DNA of 64,000 nt from JACXVD01 sp020446665 (GCA_041396905.1 JAWKXQ010000005.1:58889-122888), one strand, 5' to 3'; shown: positions 35,380-44,261, numbered from the stretch's first letter. Notes: generated from the letters alone by a model not told the origin. Made by a program: numbers and translations.

Positions 35380-35883
35380 ATGGTTGACGGGATGGATCTC
35401 GATAACACGAAGAAGATGACGATCATCGTCACCAAGGGCACGCTTGACTGGGCCTATCCCCCTTTCATTCTGGCGACCACGGCGGCGGCCATGGATGTGG
35501 ACGTGACCATGTTCTTCACCTTTTACGGCCTCGGCCTGCTGGACAAGGAACTGGACCTGAAGGTTTCCCCGCTCGGCAATCCGGCGATGGAAATGCCGAT
35601 GATGGGCGGGCACATGGGCATGCCTAACATGATCGGCATGCTGCCGGGTGTTACCAGCGGCGCCACCGCCATGATGAAGAACATGATCAAGAAGAAAGGC
35701 GTCGCCTCGATCGAGGAATTGCGCGAAGCGGCGGAATTGTCCGACGTGCGCATGATCGCCTGCCAGATGACTGTCGATCTGTTCGAAAAGAAGAAAGAGG
35801 ACATGATCGACGGCATCGAATTTGGAGGTGCGGCAACCTGGATGGAATCCGCGCTGGCCTCTGACATCAATCTGTACATCTAA
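35380..35883 (+). CDS. dsrE2: DsrE2-type sulfur relay protein
   Basis: A 167-residue DsrE/DrsE2-fold protein. It has the family block KGTLDWAYPPFILATTAAAM and MFFTFYGLGLLDKE, then a methionine-rich middle part (GGHMGMPNMIGMLPG) that may form a membrane-associated helix. Its single cysteine, Cys128 in MIACQMTVDLF, is the likely sulfur carrier. DsrE2 proteins are commonly encoded beside tusA and donate or accept sulfane sulfur from TusA. GGAGG lies five bases before the start. It leads the rightward operon, 18 bases before tusA. Confidence 0.9.
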   Translation: MVDGMDLDNTKKMTIIVTKGTLDWAYPPFILATTAAAMDVDVTMFFTFYGLGLLDKELDLKVSPLGNPAMEMPMMGGHMGMPNMIGMLPGVTSGATAMMKNMIKKKGVASIEELREAAELSDVRMIACQMTVDLFEKKKEDMIDGIEFGGAATWMESALASDINLYI

Positions 35884-35901
35884 CACGGGAGAATTGCCGA
35901 T

Positions 35902-36129
35902 ATGGCTGATGCAACTCTGGACGCACAGGGGCTCAATTGCCCGCTGCCGATCCTCAAGGCGAAGAAGGCGCTGAAGGACCTGGCCAATGGTCAGATTCTG
36001 GAAATCCTCGCTACCGATCCGGGTGCAGTGAAGGATTTTGAAGCTTTCTGCCGCACTACCGGAAACAAGCTGGTTTCTGCCGGCGAAGATGGCGGCGTGT
36101 TCCGTTTCGAAATCGAGCGGGTCGCCTGA
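35902..36129 (+). CDS. tusA: Sulfur carrier protein TusA
   Basis: A 75-residue protein with the full TusA signature NCPLPILKAKKAL, with the active cysteine at position 13. The length matches the family exactly. TusA carries persulfide sulfur between proteins; in sHdr organisms it feeds DsrE3A and then LbpA. GGGAG lies shortly before the ATG, and it follows dsrE2 after 18 bases. No rhodanese gene, which often accompanies tusA-dsrE2, is present in the window. Confidence 0.95.
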   Translation: MADATLDAQGLNCPLPILKAKKALKDLANGQILEILATDPGAVKDFEAFCRTTGNKLVSAGEDGGVFRFEIERVA

Positions 36130-36237
36130 CGACTTCGCAGAGCTCTGTCGGGATCGCAATGGTCGCAGGGATCAAGAATGCTGGAATAAATTTGAACAAC
36201 AACCAATAGGCCGAATACGGTTTTGGGGAGAGGGATT

Positions 36238-37530
36238 ATGAACAAGCTTCTGGTAACGCAGATCAAATGCTGTGCGGCCGTCTGTGCGCTTACCTTGGGT
36301 GCAAGTCAGGCGATGGCGACAGAAGGCTATTTCTCCAACGGTGTTGGCGCACGGCACAAGGGCGTGGCCGGTGCCGGTGTGGCTGACGGGCGTGATGCCA
36401 CTGTCATAAACCTCAACCCGGCCGGCCTTGCCAATGTCGAAGACTCAGAGCTTGATATTTCCATCTCCCTGTTCAACCCGAACCGTGACGTGACCGTCAC
36501 CGGTGGCCCCGGCTTTCTCCCTGATGGCGAGACAAAGAGCAACTCGCCGCTCTTTCCGATTCCGAACATGGCCATTGCCTACAAATTGAATGAGCAGTCG
36601 ACGCTCGGCTTTTCGGTGTCGGGCAATGGCGGGATGAACACCAATTTCAGCGCGGTATCGAACCCGGCCTGCGCATCGCCCCCGTTCCCCGCCAGCAATG
36701 GCGTGTTCTGCGGCGGAAAATCGGGTGTCAATCTGATCCAGATGTTCTTCACTGCGGCCTATGCGCATGATTTCGGCGCGGTGAAGGTAGGGGTTGCACC
36801 GATTGTGGCGGTGCAGCGTTTCCGCGCGCGCGGCCTGATGGCCTTTGGCGGGGTAACGTCGGACCCGACGGCACTCTCCAATAATGGCCAGTCACTCTCG
36901 GCCGGGTTTGGTGCGCGCGTCGGGATCGAAATCGAACCCGTGCAGGGGTTCCGCATCGGCGGCGCCTATCAAACCGAAATGAACATGAGCAAATTCGACG
37001 AATATGCCGGTTTGTTTGCCGATCAGGGTGGTTTTGATATTCCGTCGAACTGGCAGATCGGCGTCGCTGCCGATGTTTCGCCGCAGCTGACGCTGATGGC
37101 CGATTATCGCCGCATCAACTATTCGGACGTGCCCTCTGTCAGCAATCCCTCTTCCGTGATGCTGCCATTTGGCTCGCCCGGCGGCCCCGGCTTCGGCTGG
37201 GATGATGTCGATACCTACAAGTTCGGTGCGGAATATCGGCCGAATGAGGGCACGGCCATTCGCATTGGCTATGCGCATAATACGCAGCCGATCTCTGGCA
37301 GCGATGTCACGCTGAATGTCCTCGCGCCGGGTGTGTCGCAGGATCATTTCTCGGCTGGTGCAAGCTTTGCCATGGGCAAGCGCAACACGCTGGAGCTGGC
37401 AGTGATGCATTCGCCGGAGGAAACGGTCAGCGGGATCGAAGTGACCCCGCTGGGCCCCAATCCCGGCCGGACGATCGATATTGAAATGAACCAGTGGGAA
37501 TTCACTGTCGGCTGGAAAATGAAACTCTGA
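36238..37530 (+). CDS. FadL/OMPP1-family outer-membrane transport protein
   Basis: Started at 36238 behind GGGGAGAGG, the protein has 430 residues. A signal peptide ends near ASQAMA. The mature N-terminus EGYFSNGVGARHKGVAGAG and the NLNPAGLAN segment are typical of the FadL/TodX family, and the rest has alternating beta-strand character ending in the outer-membrane signal WKMKL. FadL proteins admit hydrophobic molecules. Its location between tusA and soeA suggests import of a hydrophobic or organic sulfur compound, or polysulfide; this is inference. Confidence 0.88.
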   Translation: MNKLLVTQIKCCAAVCALTLGASQAMATEGYFSNGVGARHKGVAGAGVADGRDATVINLNPAGLANVEDSELDISISLFNPNRDVTVTGGPGFLPDGETKSNSPLFPIPNMAIAYKLNEQSTLGFSVSGNGGMNTNFSAVSNPACASPPFPASNGVFCGGKSGVNLIQMFFTAAYAHDFGAVKVGVAPIVAVQRFRARGLMAFGGVTSDPTALSNNGQSLSAGFGARVGIEIEPVQGFRIGGAYQTEMNMSKFDEYAGLFADQGGFDIPSNWQIGVAADVSPQLTLMADYRRINYSDVPSVSNPSSVMLPFGSPGGPGFGWDDVDTYKFGAEYRPNEGTAIRIGYAHNTQPISGSDVTLNVLAPGVSQDHFSAGASFAMGKRNTLELAVMHSPEETVSGIEVTPLGPNPGRTIDIEMNQWEFTVGWKMKL

Positions 37531-37664
37531 GCCGATGCTGATGCGGGCGCGGACGGAATCTTCCTTCTCCGCCGCGCCCGTTCCTCCGGGAAAACTGTGG
37601 GTCGCAAGTGGGAATTGCCAGCAGCAGCGCCCTCCGCTGTTGCACAGTCAGGCGCGCACTGCGA

Positions 37665-37692
37665 TAGGTACATTAGAATATCGTCATATAAT
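37665..37692 (+). promoter_or_regulatory. Probable soeA promoter with degenerate operator
   Basis: A perfect TATAAT box lies at 37687-37692, with a weak -35 (TAGGTA) 16 bases upstream. The spacer contains ATTAG-AATATC-GTCAT (37672-37687), one good arm and one poor arm of the palindrome found elsewhere in the locus. The soeA ATG is 25 bases further on. Confidence 0.5.
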
Positions 37693-37717
37693 GATTTTGA
37701 GCGGCTGGTGAGGATCG

Positions 37718-40693
37718 ATGGGGCTAAATCCGTTTAAGACTGAAAAGGAAGAGGTCGGCCTCTCGCCCAAGGTCTCGGACGAGGTGAAAACCTCGACTTG
37801 CTACATGTGCGCCTGCCGTTGTGGCATCAAGGTGCATCTCAAGGATGGCCGAATCCGCTATATCGAAGGCAATCCCGATCACCCGGTGAACAAGGGCGTG
37901 CTCTGCGCCAAGGGCTCCTCCGGGATCATGCACCAATATGCCCCGGCCAAGCTGACCAAGCCCTTGTTGCGCTTGGGCGAGCGCGGATCGGGCGAATTCA
38001 GGGAAATCGAGTGGGACGAGGCGCTGGAGCTGGCGACGCAGTGGCTCGGCGATGTGCGCCAGCGCGATCCGGGCAAGCTCGCCTTCTTCACCGGCCGCGA
38101 CCAGAGCCAGTCACTCACCGGCTGGTGGGCGACCAAGTTCGGTACCCATAATTTCGCCGCCCATGGCGGTTTCTGCTCGGTCAACATGGCGGGCGGCGGG
38201 CTCTACACGCTGGGCGGGGCCTTCTGGGAATTTGGCGAGCCGGATTTCGAGCGCACCAAATATATGATGATGTTCGGCGTGGCGGATGATCACGATTCCA
38301 ACCCGATCAAGCTGGGGCTGGGCAATCTCAAGACACGCGGCGATGCAAAATTCGTTTCGGTCAATCCGATCCGTACCGGCTATAGCGCGATTGCCGACGA
38401 ATGGGTGGGCATCCGCCCCGGTACAGACGGGCTGTTCATCTTCGCGCTGATCCACGAATTGCTGCGGGCAGAGAAGATCGATTTCGCGTCCCTCGCGCGC
38501 TATTCCAATGCCCCATGGCTGGTGATCCAGGAACAAGGGGCAGCCGATAACGGGCTGTTCCTGCGCAATGATGATGGCGACCCGCTGGTGTGGGACCTCG
38601 CCAGTGGCGGGCCGGTGTCCGGCAAGGCGGCCGAGTTCAGCCCCGCCTTTGCGGGGGAGCGCGAAGTGTTGGGGCGCAAGGTCGTGCCGTCCTTCCAGCT
38701 GCTGGCAGAACGTTACATGAGCGCGGAATTCTCGCCAGAGGCCGTGGCGGAAACCACCGGCGTTCCGGCAGATGTGACGCGTCGGATCGCGGCTGAGATT
38801 GCCGAGGCTGCTTTCGAGCAGGAGATAGTGATCGACCAGCCCTGGACCGATGCCTGGGGTCGCAAGCATGACAAAATGATCGGCCGCCCGGTCGCTTTCC
38901 ATGCCATGCGCGGGATTTCGGCCCATTCCAATGGTTTCCACACTTGCCGCGCAATCCACATTCTGCAGGCGCTGCTGGGCTCGGTCGATGTGCCGGGCGG
39001 CTGGCGTTACAAGCCACCTTTCCCCAAACCGGCCCCGCCGGGGATCAAGCCGGCCTTCCCGAAAGCGGAAGCGGCCACTCCGCTCGATGGTCCTCCGCTC
39101 GGCTTCCCGCGCAGTCCGGACGATCTCGTGGTCGATCAGCATGGTGATCCGCTGCGTATCGACAAGGCCTATAGCTGGGAATATCCGCTCGCCTTGCATG
39201 GCATGATGCACATGGTGCTGCATAATGCGGCCAATCAGGATCCCTACGGCATCGACGTATTGTTCATGTTCATGGCCAACATGGCGTGGAACTCGTCCAT
39301 GAATATCCCGGAGACGCTGGGATATTTCACCAGGAAGGATGACAGCGGCGAATATGTGATCCCCAAGATCATCTATTCAGACGCTTTCTGGTCGGAAACG
39401 GTCCCCTATTGCGACCTGATCCTGCCCGATACGACCTATCTGGAACGGCATGATGCCATTTCCATGCTCGATCGCCCGATTTCGACTGCGCATGGCGCGG
39501 GGGACAGCATCCGACAGCCGGTGATCGAGCCGGATCGCGATGTCCGTCCGTTCCAGACCGTGCTGCTCGATCTCGGCGCGCGGCTGGGATTACCGGGCAT
39601 GGTCAATGAAGATGGCTCGCCCAAATATCCGGGCGGCTACCCTGATTACATCGTCAACCATGAACGCTCGCCCGGTATCGGCCCGCTGGCTGGCTGGCGC
39701 GGCAAGGATGGCGAGAAGGAAGGCGTGGGCGAGGTTAACCCGAACCAGCTGGAACGCTATATCGAAAATGGCTGTTTCTGGTCGCAGGATCTCCCGCACA
39801 GCGCGCAATATTTCAAACATTCGAACCGCGAATATCTCGATCATGCGGTGAAAATGGGCTGGCTGGGCCATGCCGACCCGATCACTTTCCAGCTCTATAA
39901 TGAGGATTTGCAGCGTTTCCGTCTGTCCGCTCAGGGGCATGGCGAGAAACAACCGCCCGAGCAGCATCGCAAACGGATCGAAACCTATTTCGACCCGCTG
40001 CCGATCTGGTACCAGCCGTTTCTGGAGGCAGAGGAAGGGGGCGATGAATTCCCCGTCCACGCGCTGTCGCAGCGGCCGATGCACATGTATCACAGCTGGG
40101 GCAGCCAGAATGCGTGGCTGCGGCAGATCACCTCTGCCAACAAGCTGCATGTCCATCACAAGCTGGCGGCGACGCATGATTTGCAGGACGATGATTACGT
40201 CTGGATCCAGAACAGCCGGGGCCGGGTGAAGGCGCAGGTCAAGCTGGTTGACGGCGTGAACGAAAATGTCGTGTGGACCTGGAATGCCATCGGCAAGCGC
40301 AAGGGCGCCTGGGGTCTGGACAAGGACAGCCCGGAAACGACCAAGGCCTTCCTGCTCAATCACATCATCACCGAACAGCTCGCACCGGGGGCGGATGGCC
40401 ATGCCTATTCCAATTCCGACCCCGTAACCGGGCAGGCGGCGTGGTACGATCTGCGTGTGCAATTGCAGAAATGCGCGCCGGAAGATGCGACTGAAGAGGG
40501 CGACCGGTTCAAGCCGCTGCCTGACCGCACCAGCAAGGTCGTGCACAAGGGCAGCTTTGGCGAAGAATTGACCGGGGCAGATACAGGCGGCGCAGCACCC
40601 TTGCGCGAATTCATCGGCCAGCGCAGCGCCAATGCCAGCGCCATACCGGGGATCAGGCCGGGCCGGGGCAATCAGGTGGAGGAAGACGCATGA
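37718..40693 (+). CDS. soeA: Sulfite dehydrogenase, molybdopterin subunit SoeA
   Basis: A 991-residue molybdopterin oxidoreductase of the DMSO reductase family. The N-terminal cluster motif is CYMCACRCGI with a fourth cysteine in GVLCAKG. Molybdopterin-binding blocks follow, including GRDQSQSLTGWW and GGFCSVNMAGGG. There is no twin-arginine signal, so it faces the cytoplasm. That separates SoeA from periplasmic PsrA/PhsA. It oxidises sulfite to sulfate and passes electrons to SoeB. The gene overlaps soeB (ATGA). Confidence 0.88.
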   Translation: MGLNPFKTEKEEVGLSPKVSDEVKTSTCYMCACRCGIKVHLKDGRIRYIEGNPDHPVNKGVLCAKGSSGIMHQYAPAKLTKPLLRLGERGSGEFREIEWDEALELATQWLGDVRQRDPGKLAFFTGRDQSQSLTGWWATKFGTHNFAAHGGFCSVNMAGGGLYTLGGAFWEFGEPDFERTKYMMMFGVADDHDSNPIKLGLGNLKTRGDAKFVSVNPIRTGYSAIADEWVGIRPGTDGLFIFALIHELLRAEKIDFASLARYSNAPWLVIQEQGAADNGLFLRNDDGDPLVWDLASGGPVSGKAAEFSPAFAGEREVLGRKVVPSFQLLAERYMSAEFSPEAVAETTGVPADVTRRIAAEIAEAAFEQEIVIDQPWTDAWGRKHDKMIGRPVAFHAMRGISAHSNGFHTCRAIHILQALLGSVDVPGGWRYKPPFPKPAPPGIKPAFPKAEAATPLDGPPLGFPRSPDDLVVDQHGDPLRIDKAYSWEYPLALHGMMHMVLHNAANQDPYGIDVLFMFMANMAWNSSMNIPETLGYFTRKDDSGEYVIPKIIYSDAFWSETVPYCDLILPDTTYLERHDAISMLDRPISTAHGAGDSIRQPVIEPDRDVRPFQTVLLDLGARLGLPGMVNEDGSPKYPGGYPDYIVNHERSPGIGPLAGWRGKDGEKEGVGEVNPNQLERYIENGCFWSQDLPHSAQYFKHSNREYLDHAVKMGWLGHADPITFQLYNEDLQRFRLSAQGHGEKQPPEQHRKRIETYFDPLPIWYQPFLEAEEGGDEFPVHALSQRPMHMYHSWGSQNAWLRQITSANKLHVHHKLAATHDLQDDDYVWIQNSRGRVKAQVKLVDGVNENVVWTWNAIGKRKGAWGLDKDSPETTKAFLLNHIITEQLAPGADGHAYSNSDPVTGQAAWYDLRVQLQKCAPEDATEEGDRFKPLPDRTSKVVHKGSFGEELTGADTGGAAPLREFIGQRSANASAIPGIRPGRGNQVEEDA

Positions 40694-41439
40694 CCTGCCT
40701 TCCCAAGGACCCGACTGACAAGAAGCTCGGCCTTGTCATCGATCTCGACATTTGTGTCGGCTGCCATGCCTGTGCGGTAAACTGCAAGGAATGGAACACG
40801 GCGGGCAAGTCCGCGCCGCTGACCGATTATGACCCCTATGGCAAGAAGCCCGACGGGGTCTGGTTCAACCGCATCCACACCTATGAAACCGATGATGGCC
40901 AGGGCAATGGCACCACGGTGCATTTCCCGCGCTCCTGCCTCCATTGCGAGGATGCGCCCTGCGTGACAGTCTGCCCCACCGGCGCGTCGTACAAGCGCAC
41001 CGAAGATGGCATCGTGCTGGTCAATGAAGACATCTGCATCGGCTGCAAATTGTGCAGCTGGGCCTGCCCCTATGGCGCGCGCGAATATGACGAAGCCGAA
41101 GGGGTGATGAAGAAATGCACGCTCTGCGTGGACAAGATCTATAACGAGAACCTGCCGGAAAGCAGCCGTGTCCCGGCCTGCGTTTCGACCTGCCCGGCGG
41201 GTGCCCGCAGCTTTGGCGATCTGGGCGATCCGGACAGCGAAGTCTCGAAGCTCGTCGCCGCGCGTGGCGGGATCGAGCTGATGCCGGAACAGGGCACCAA
41301 GCCGGTCAACCGCTATTTGCCGCCACGCCCGCGCAAGAAGGGTGAAGAGGGCAAGGCGCCGCGCATGCTCAACCATAGTGACGATTCCGCCGATGGGGCT
41401 GGCCTCATCGCGCGCTGGGTCGACAAGATTCTTTCGTAA
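40690..41439 (+). CDS. soeB: Sulfite dehydrogenase, iron-sulfur subunit SoeB
   Basis: A 249-residue ferredoxin-like protein with four [4Fe-4S] motifs: CVGCHACAVNC near residue 18, CLHCEDAPCVTVCP near residue 82, CIGCKLCSWACP near residue 115, and CTLC together with CVSTCP toward the C-terminus. It wires electrons from the molybdenum subunit to the membrane anchor. The length and the motif order match SoeB and DmsB-type subunits. It overlaps soeA and is followed by soeC after 11 bases. Confidence 0.9.
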   Translation: MTCLPKDPTDKKLGLVIDLDICVGCHACAVNCKEWNTAGKSAPLTDYDPYGKKPDGVWFNRIHTYETDDGQGNGTTVHFPRSCLHCEDAPCVTVCPTGASYKRTEDGIVLVNEDICIGCKLCSWACPYGAREYDEAEGVMKKCTLCVDKIYNENLPESSRVPACVSTCPAGARSFGDLGDPDSEVSKLVAARGGIELMPEQGTKPVNRYLPPRPRKKGEEGKAPRMLNHSDDSADGAGLIARWVDKILS

Positions 41440-41450
41440 GGGGCCGCGAG

Positions 41451-42410
41451 ATGCATCCGGCGAAATCCGTCATTTTCTTCACCACCGCTTCGGGCGCAGG
41501 CTATGGCCTGATGGTCTGGCTGGCACTGCTGGCCGCATTGGGGCTGGTGCCCGCTGATCAGGCGTTCGGCATTGTCGGTTTCGGGCTGGCTTTCGCGCTG
41601 ATCGTGGGCGGGCTGCTGTCCTCCACCTTTCATCTCGGCCATCCCGAGCGGGCATGGCGGGCTTTCTCGCAATGGCGCAGCAGCTGGCTTTCGCGCGAAG
41701 GTGTTGCAGCGGTGGTCGCTTTCCTGCCGCTGGGCCTGTTTGCGCTGTGCTGGGTGGTGATGGGCGAGAATCGCGGCAATGCAGCGCTGATCGGCCTGAT
41801 CGGGGCGGCGATGAGCCTGCTGACCATTTTCACCACCTCCATGATCTATGCGCAGCTCAAGACGATCCCGGCATGGCATAATGGCTGGACTGTGGCGGGT
41901 TACCTCGTCCTTGGCCCGATGAATGGTGCCCTGATCGCCTTGCTGCTGGCGCAGGCCTTTGGCTATGCCGATGCCGCGCAATTGCTGCACAGGCTGGCGG
42001 TGGCGCTGCTGGTGGCGGGGCTGGCGATCAAGCTTTTCTACTGGTTGCGTATCCATGGCGGCCGCGTGACCAGCACTGCCGGAACCGCAACCGGGCTGGG
42101 CCATCTGGGCAAAGTAACCATGTCCGCCAGCCCGCATGACACGGATAATTACCTGCTGCGCGAAATGGGCTTTCGGGTCGCGCGCAAACATGCGGCAAAA
42201 TTGCGCCCGATTGCGATTGTAGCCGGTTTCATCATCCCGTTCCTGCTGCTTGTCCTGACGCATCATGCGGGGCTGGGCGAGGGGGGAATCCTGCTTGCGC
42301 TCGCGCTGGCCTGGCTCTCCTGCCAGATCGGCCTCTATGTCGAACGCTGGCTGTTCTTTGCCGAAGCAAAACATGCCGTGACACTTTATTACGGCGAACA
42401 GGCGATCTGA
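41451..42410 (+). CDS. soeC: Sulfite dehydrogenase, membrane anchor SoeC (DmsC family)
   Basis: A 319-residue membrane protein with about eight hydrophobic segments and the DmsC-family beginning HPAKSVIFFTTASGAGYGL. It anchors SoeAB to the inner membrane and passes electrons to quinone. The residues FHLGHPERAWRAFSQWRSSW near residue 62 are a conserved loop in this family. It follows soeB after 11 bases and precedes the Mrp gene by one base, so all four are probably one transcript. Confidence 0.89.
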   Translation: MHPAKSVIFFTTASGAGYGLMVWLALLAALGLVPADQAFGIVGFGLAFALIVGGLLSSTFHLGHPERAWRAFSQWRSSWLSREGVAAVVAFLPLGLFALCWVVMGENRGNAALIGLIGAAMSLLTIFTTSMIYAQLKTIPAWHNGWTVAGYLVLGPMNGALIALLLAQAFGYADAAQLLHRLAVALLVAGLAIKLFYWLRIHGGRVTSTAGTATGLGHLGKVTMSASPHDTDNYLLREMGFRVARKHAAKLRPIAIVAGFIIPFLLLVLTHHAGLGEGGILLALALAWLSCQIGLYVERWLFFAEAKHAVTLYYGEQAI

Positions 42411-42411
42411 C

Positions 42412-43506
42412 ATGCTGCGACCTCTGACGGAAAAGCGTGTGCGCGATGCGCTGGGCACGGTGATGCACCCGATTGCGGGGGTGGATATGGTTACCGCCAA
42501 TGCGGTGGAGCATGTCGGGATCAAGGATGGCGCGGTGACTGTCATTCTCAAGGCTGATCCCAAGGCCAAGGATGTGATGGCCAGCGCCGCCAAGGCTTGC
42601 GAAGAGGCCGTGGCCAAGCTGTCAGGCGTGAAGGAAGTACGAACGGTGCTGACCGCGCATCGTGACGGTCCGGCCGAGTCGGCCGCACCCAAGGGTGGGT
42701 TCGAGATGAAACCGCCAGCGCCGCCGCCGCCGGAGAAGCTGCCGGGTGTGCGCAACATTATCGCCGTTGCCAGCGGCAAGGGAGGGGTGGGCAAATCCAC
42801 CACTTCCGTCAATCTCGCCTGTGCATTGTCGCAGCAGGGGCTCAATGTCGGCATTCTCGATTGCGACATTTACGGGCCAAGCGTTCCGCGCATGCTGGGC
42901 GGCGCGGACAAGCCGGACTTCACCCCCGACGACCGGATCAAGCCGGTGATCCGCCATGGGATCAAGGCGATCTCCATGGGCCATCTGGTGCCGGAAGAAC
43001 GCGCTACGATCTGGCGCGGCCCGATGGTGATCGGCGCGGTCCAGCAATTGCTGAAAGGCGTGGCCTGGGATATAGACGGCCCGCTCGATGTGCTGGTGGT
43101 GGATCTGCCGCCGGGTACGGGCGATGCACAGCTCACGCTGGTGCAGACCGCGCAGGTCAATGGCGCTGTGCTGGTCTCCACGCCGCAGGACATCGCGCTG
43201 ATTGACGCGAAAAAGGCCTATGACATGTTCGCGCAGATCGACATTCCCGTGCTGGGCATGATCGAGAATATGAGCCAGTTCGTCTGCCCGCATTGTCAGG
43301 GTACGACCGACATTTTCGGCCATGGCGGCGCGGTTGCTGCAGCGCGGGCCAAGGGGATCGAGGTGCTGGGCGAAATCCCGCTCGATCCGGCGATCATGCA
43401 ACAGGCCGAAGCGGGGCGGCCGATCGTGCTGGCGGCTCCGGACAGCGATATTTCCGCCCGGTACAGGGATATTGCCAGCGTTGTCGCAAGGGCATTTTCC
43501 GAGTAA
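42412..43506 (+). CDS. Mrp/ApbC/NBP35-type Fe-S cluster carrier ATPase
   Basis: A 364-residue protein with an N-terminal MIP18-like domain (residues 1-85), a linker rich in proline, and a P-loop NTPase domain with SGKGGVGKSTTSVNLA near residue 121. A CxxC motif is present in FVCPHCQGTTDIFG near residue 288, which bridges the cluster between two monomers. Such proteins deliver Fe-S clusters to apoproteins. It begins one base after soeC. With SoeB, sHdr and two radical SAM enzymes nearby, a local role in Fe-S maturation is plausible. Confidence 0.9.
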   Translation: MLRPLTEKRVRDALGTVMHPIAGVDMVTANAVEHVGIKDGAVTVILKADPKAKDVMASAAKACEEAVAKLSGVKEVRTVLTAHRDGPAESAAPKGGFEMKPPAPPPPEKLPGVRNIIAVASGKGGVGKSTTSVNLACALSQQGLNVGILDCDIYGPSVPRMLGGADKPDFTPDDRIKPVIRHGIKAISMGHLVPEERATIWRGPMVIGAVQQLLKGVAWDIDGPLDVLVVDLPPGTGDAQLTLVQTAQVNGAVLVSTPQDIALIDAKKAYDMFAQIDIPVLGMIENMSQFVCPHCQGTTDIFGHGGAVAAARAKGIEVLGEIPLDPAIMQQAEAGRPIVLAAPDSDISARYRDIASVVARAFSE

Positions 43507-43562
43507 TTCTTTCGTCGCAGTCCGGATTGCGGCCCTGCATGCTAACTGATAGGCGAAAAGCC

Positions 43563-44261
43563 ATGAGTTCTTGCGATACCTGCCTTGTCCGAAATCGAGC
43601 GATCTGCTCGGCGCTGGATAATTCCGAGATTCAGGCCCTCAATACCATCGGCCGCACGCGGACGCTGGAAGCGGGCGAGCCGTTGATCTGGGAAGGCGAC
43701 GATTCGCTGCTGGTCGCCAATGTGATCGAAGGCGTACTCAAGCTGTCCAGCGGCACGGCTGACGGGCGGGAACAGATTGTCGGGGTAGTGTTCCCCTCAG
43801 ACTTTATCGGTCGCCCCTTCGGCAACACCACGCCGCACAGCGTCACGGCGCTGACCGAGGCGAAGGTTTGCGTCTTTTCACGCACCGATTTCGATGGTTT
43901 CGCTTCGCGTCATCCGGCGCTGGAGCATAAATTGCTGCAACGCACGCTGACCGAGCTGGATCGCACGCGCAGCTGGATGTTGCTGCTGGCCCGCAAGACC
44001 GCGGAAGAGAAGATTGCGACTTTCCTGCTGGATATGTCGCAGCGTTTGACGCCGACCGGGTGCGAAGTGCCGGGGGATGAGCCCTTGAGCCAGTTCGACC
44101 TGCCATTTTCCCGGCAGCAGGTGGCCGATGTGCTGGGGCTGACCATTGAAACGGTGAGCCGTCAGTTTACCCGCTTGAAAAAAGAGGGGATTCTTGATCT
44201 TCCTTCGCGCCGCACGGTCATTATTCGTAACCGCACGGCGCTGGAAGACTTAGCCGGTTAA
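43563..44261 (+). CDS. Crp/Fnr-family regulator, FNR-type with Fe-S cysteines
   Basis: Started at 43563 (MSSCDTCLVRNRAIC) it has 232 residues. Cys4, Cys7 and Cys15 at the N-terminus and Cys103 in EAKVCVF are placed like the four [4Fe-4S] ligands of FnrL proteins. The cyclic-nucleotide-fold domain spans about residues 25-140, and the DNA-recognition helix contains ETVSRQF, typical of FNR binding to TTGAT-N4-ATCAA. An overlapping frame with an earlier start reads into the Mrp gene and is not used. It probably senses oxygen. It may connect sulfur oxidation or the neighbouring ompW to oxygen supply. Confidence 0.88.
   Translation: MSSCDTCLVRNRAICSALDNSEIQALNTIGRTRTLEAGEPLIWEGDDSLLVANVIEGVLKLSSGTADGREQIVGVVFPSDFIGRPFGNTTPHSVTALTEAKVCVFSRTDFDGFASRHPALEHKLLQRTLTELDRTRSWMLLLARKTAEEKIATFLLDMSQRLTPTGCEVPGDEPLSQFDLPFSRQQVADVLGLTIETVSRQFTRLKKEGILDLPSRRTVIIRNRTALEDLAG

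Noticed and set aside
37544..37580. Terminator after the FadL-like gene
   Set aside because: A perfect 9-bp G+C stem is present (CGGGCGCGG and its complement), but the loop is 19 bases long and no T-run follows; evidence is too weak.
37718..42410. The molybdoenzyme operon as polysulfide or thiosulfate reductase (PsrABC/PhsABC)
   Set aside because: The catalytic subunit has no twin-arginine signal and the operon lies in a sulfur-oxidising locus, so cytoplasmic SoeABC fits better. Phylogeny would settle it.
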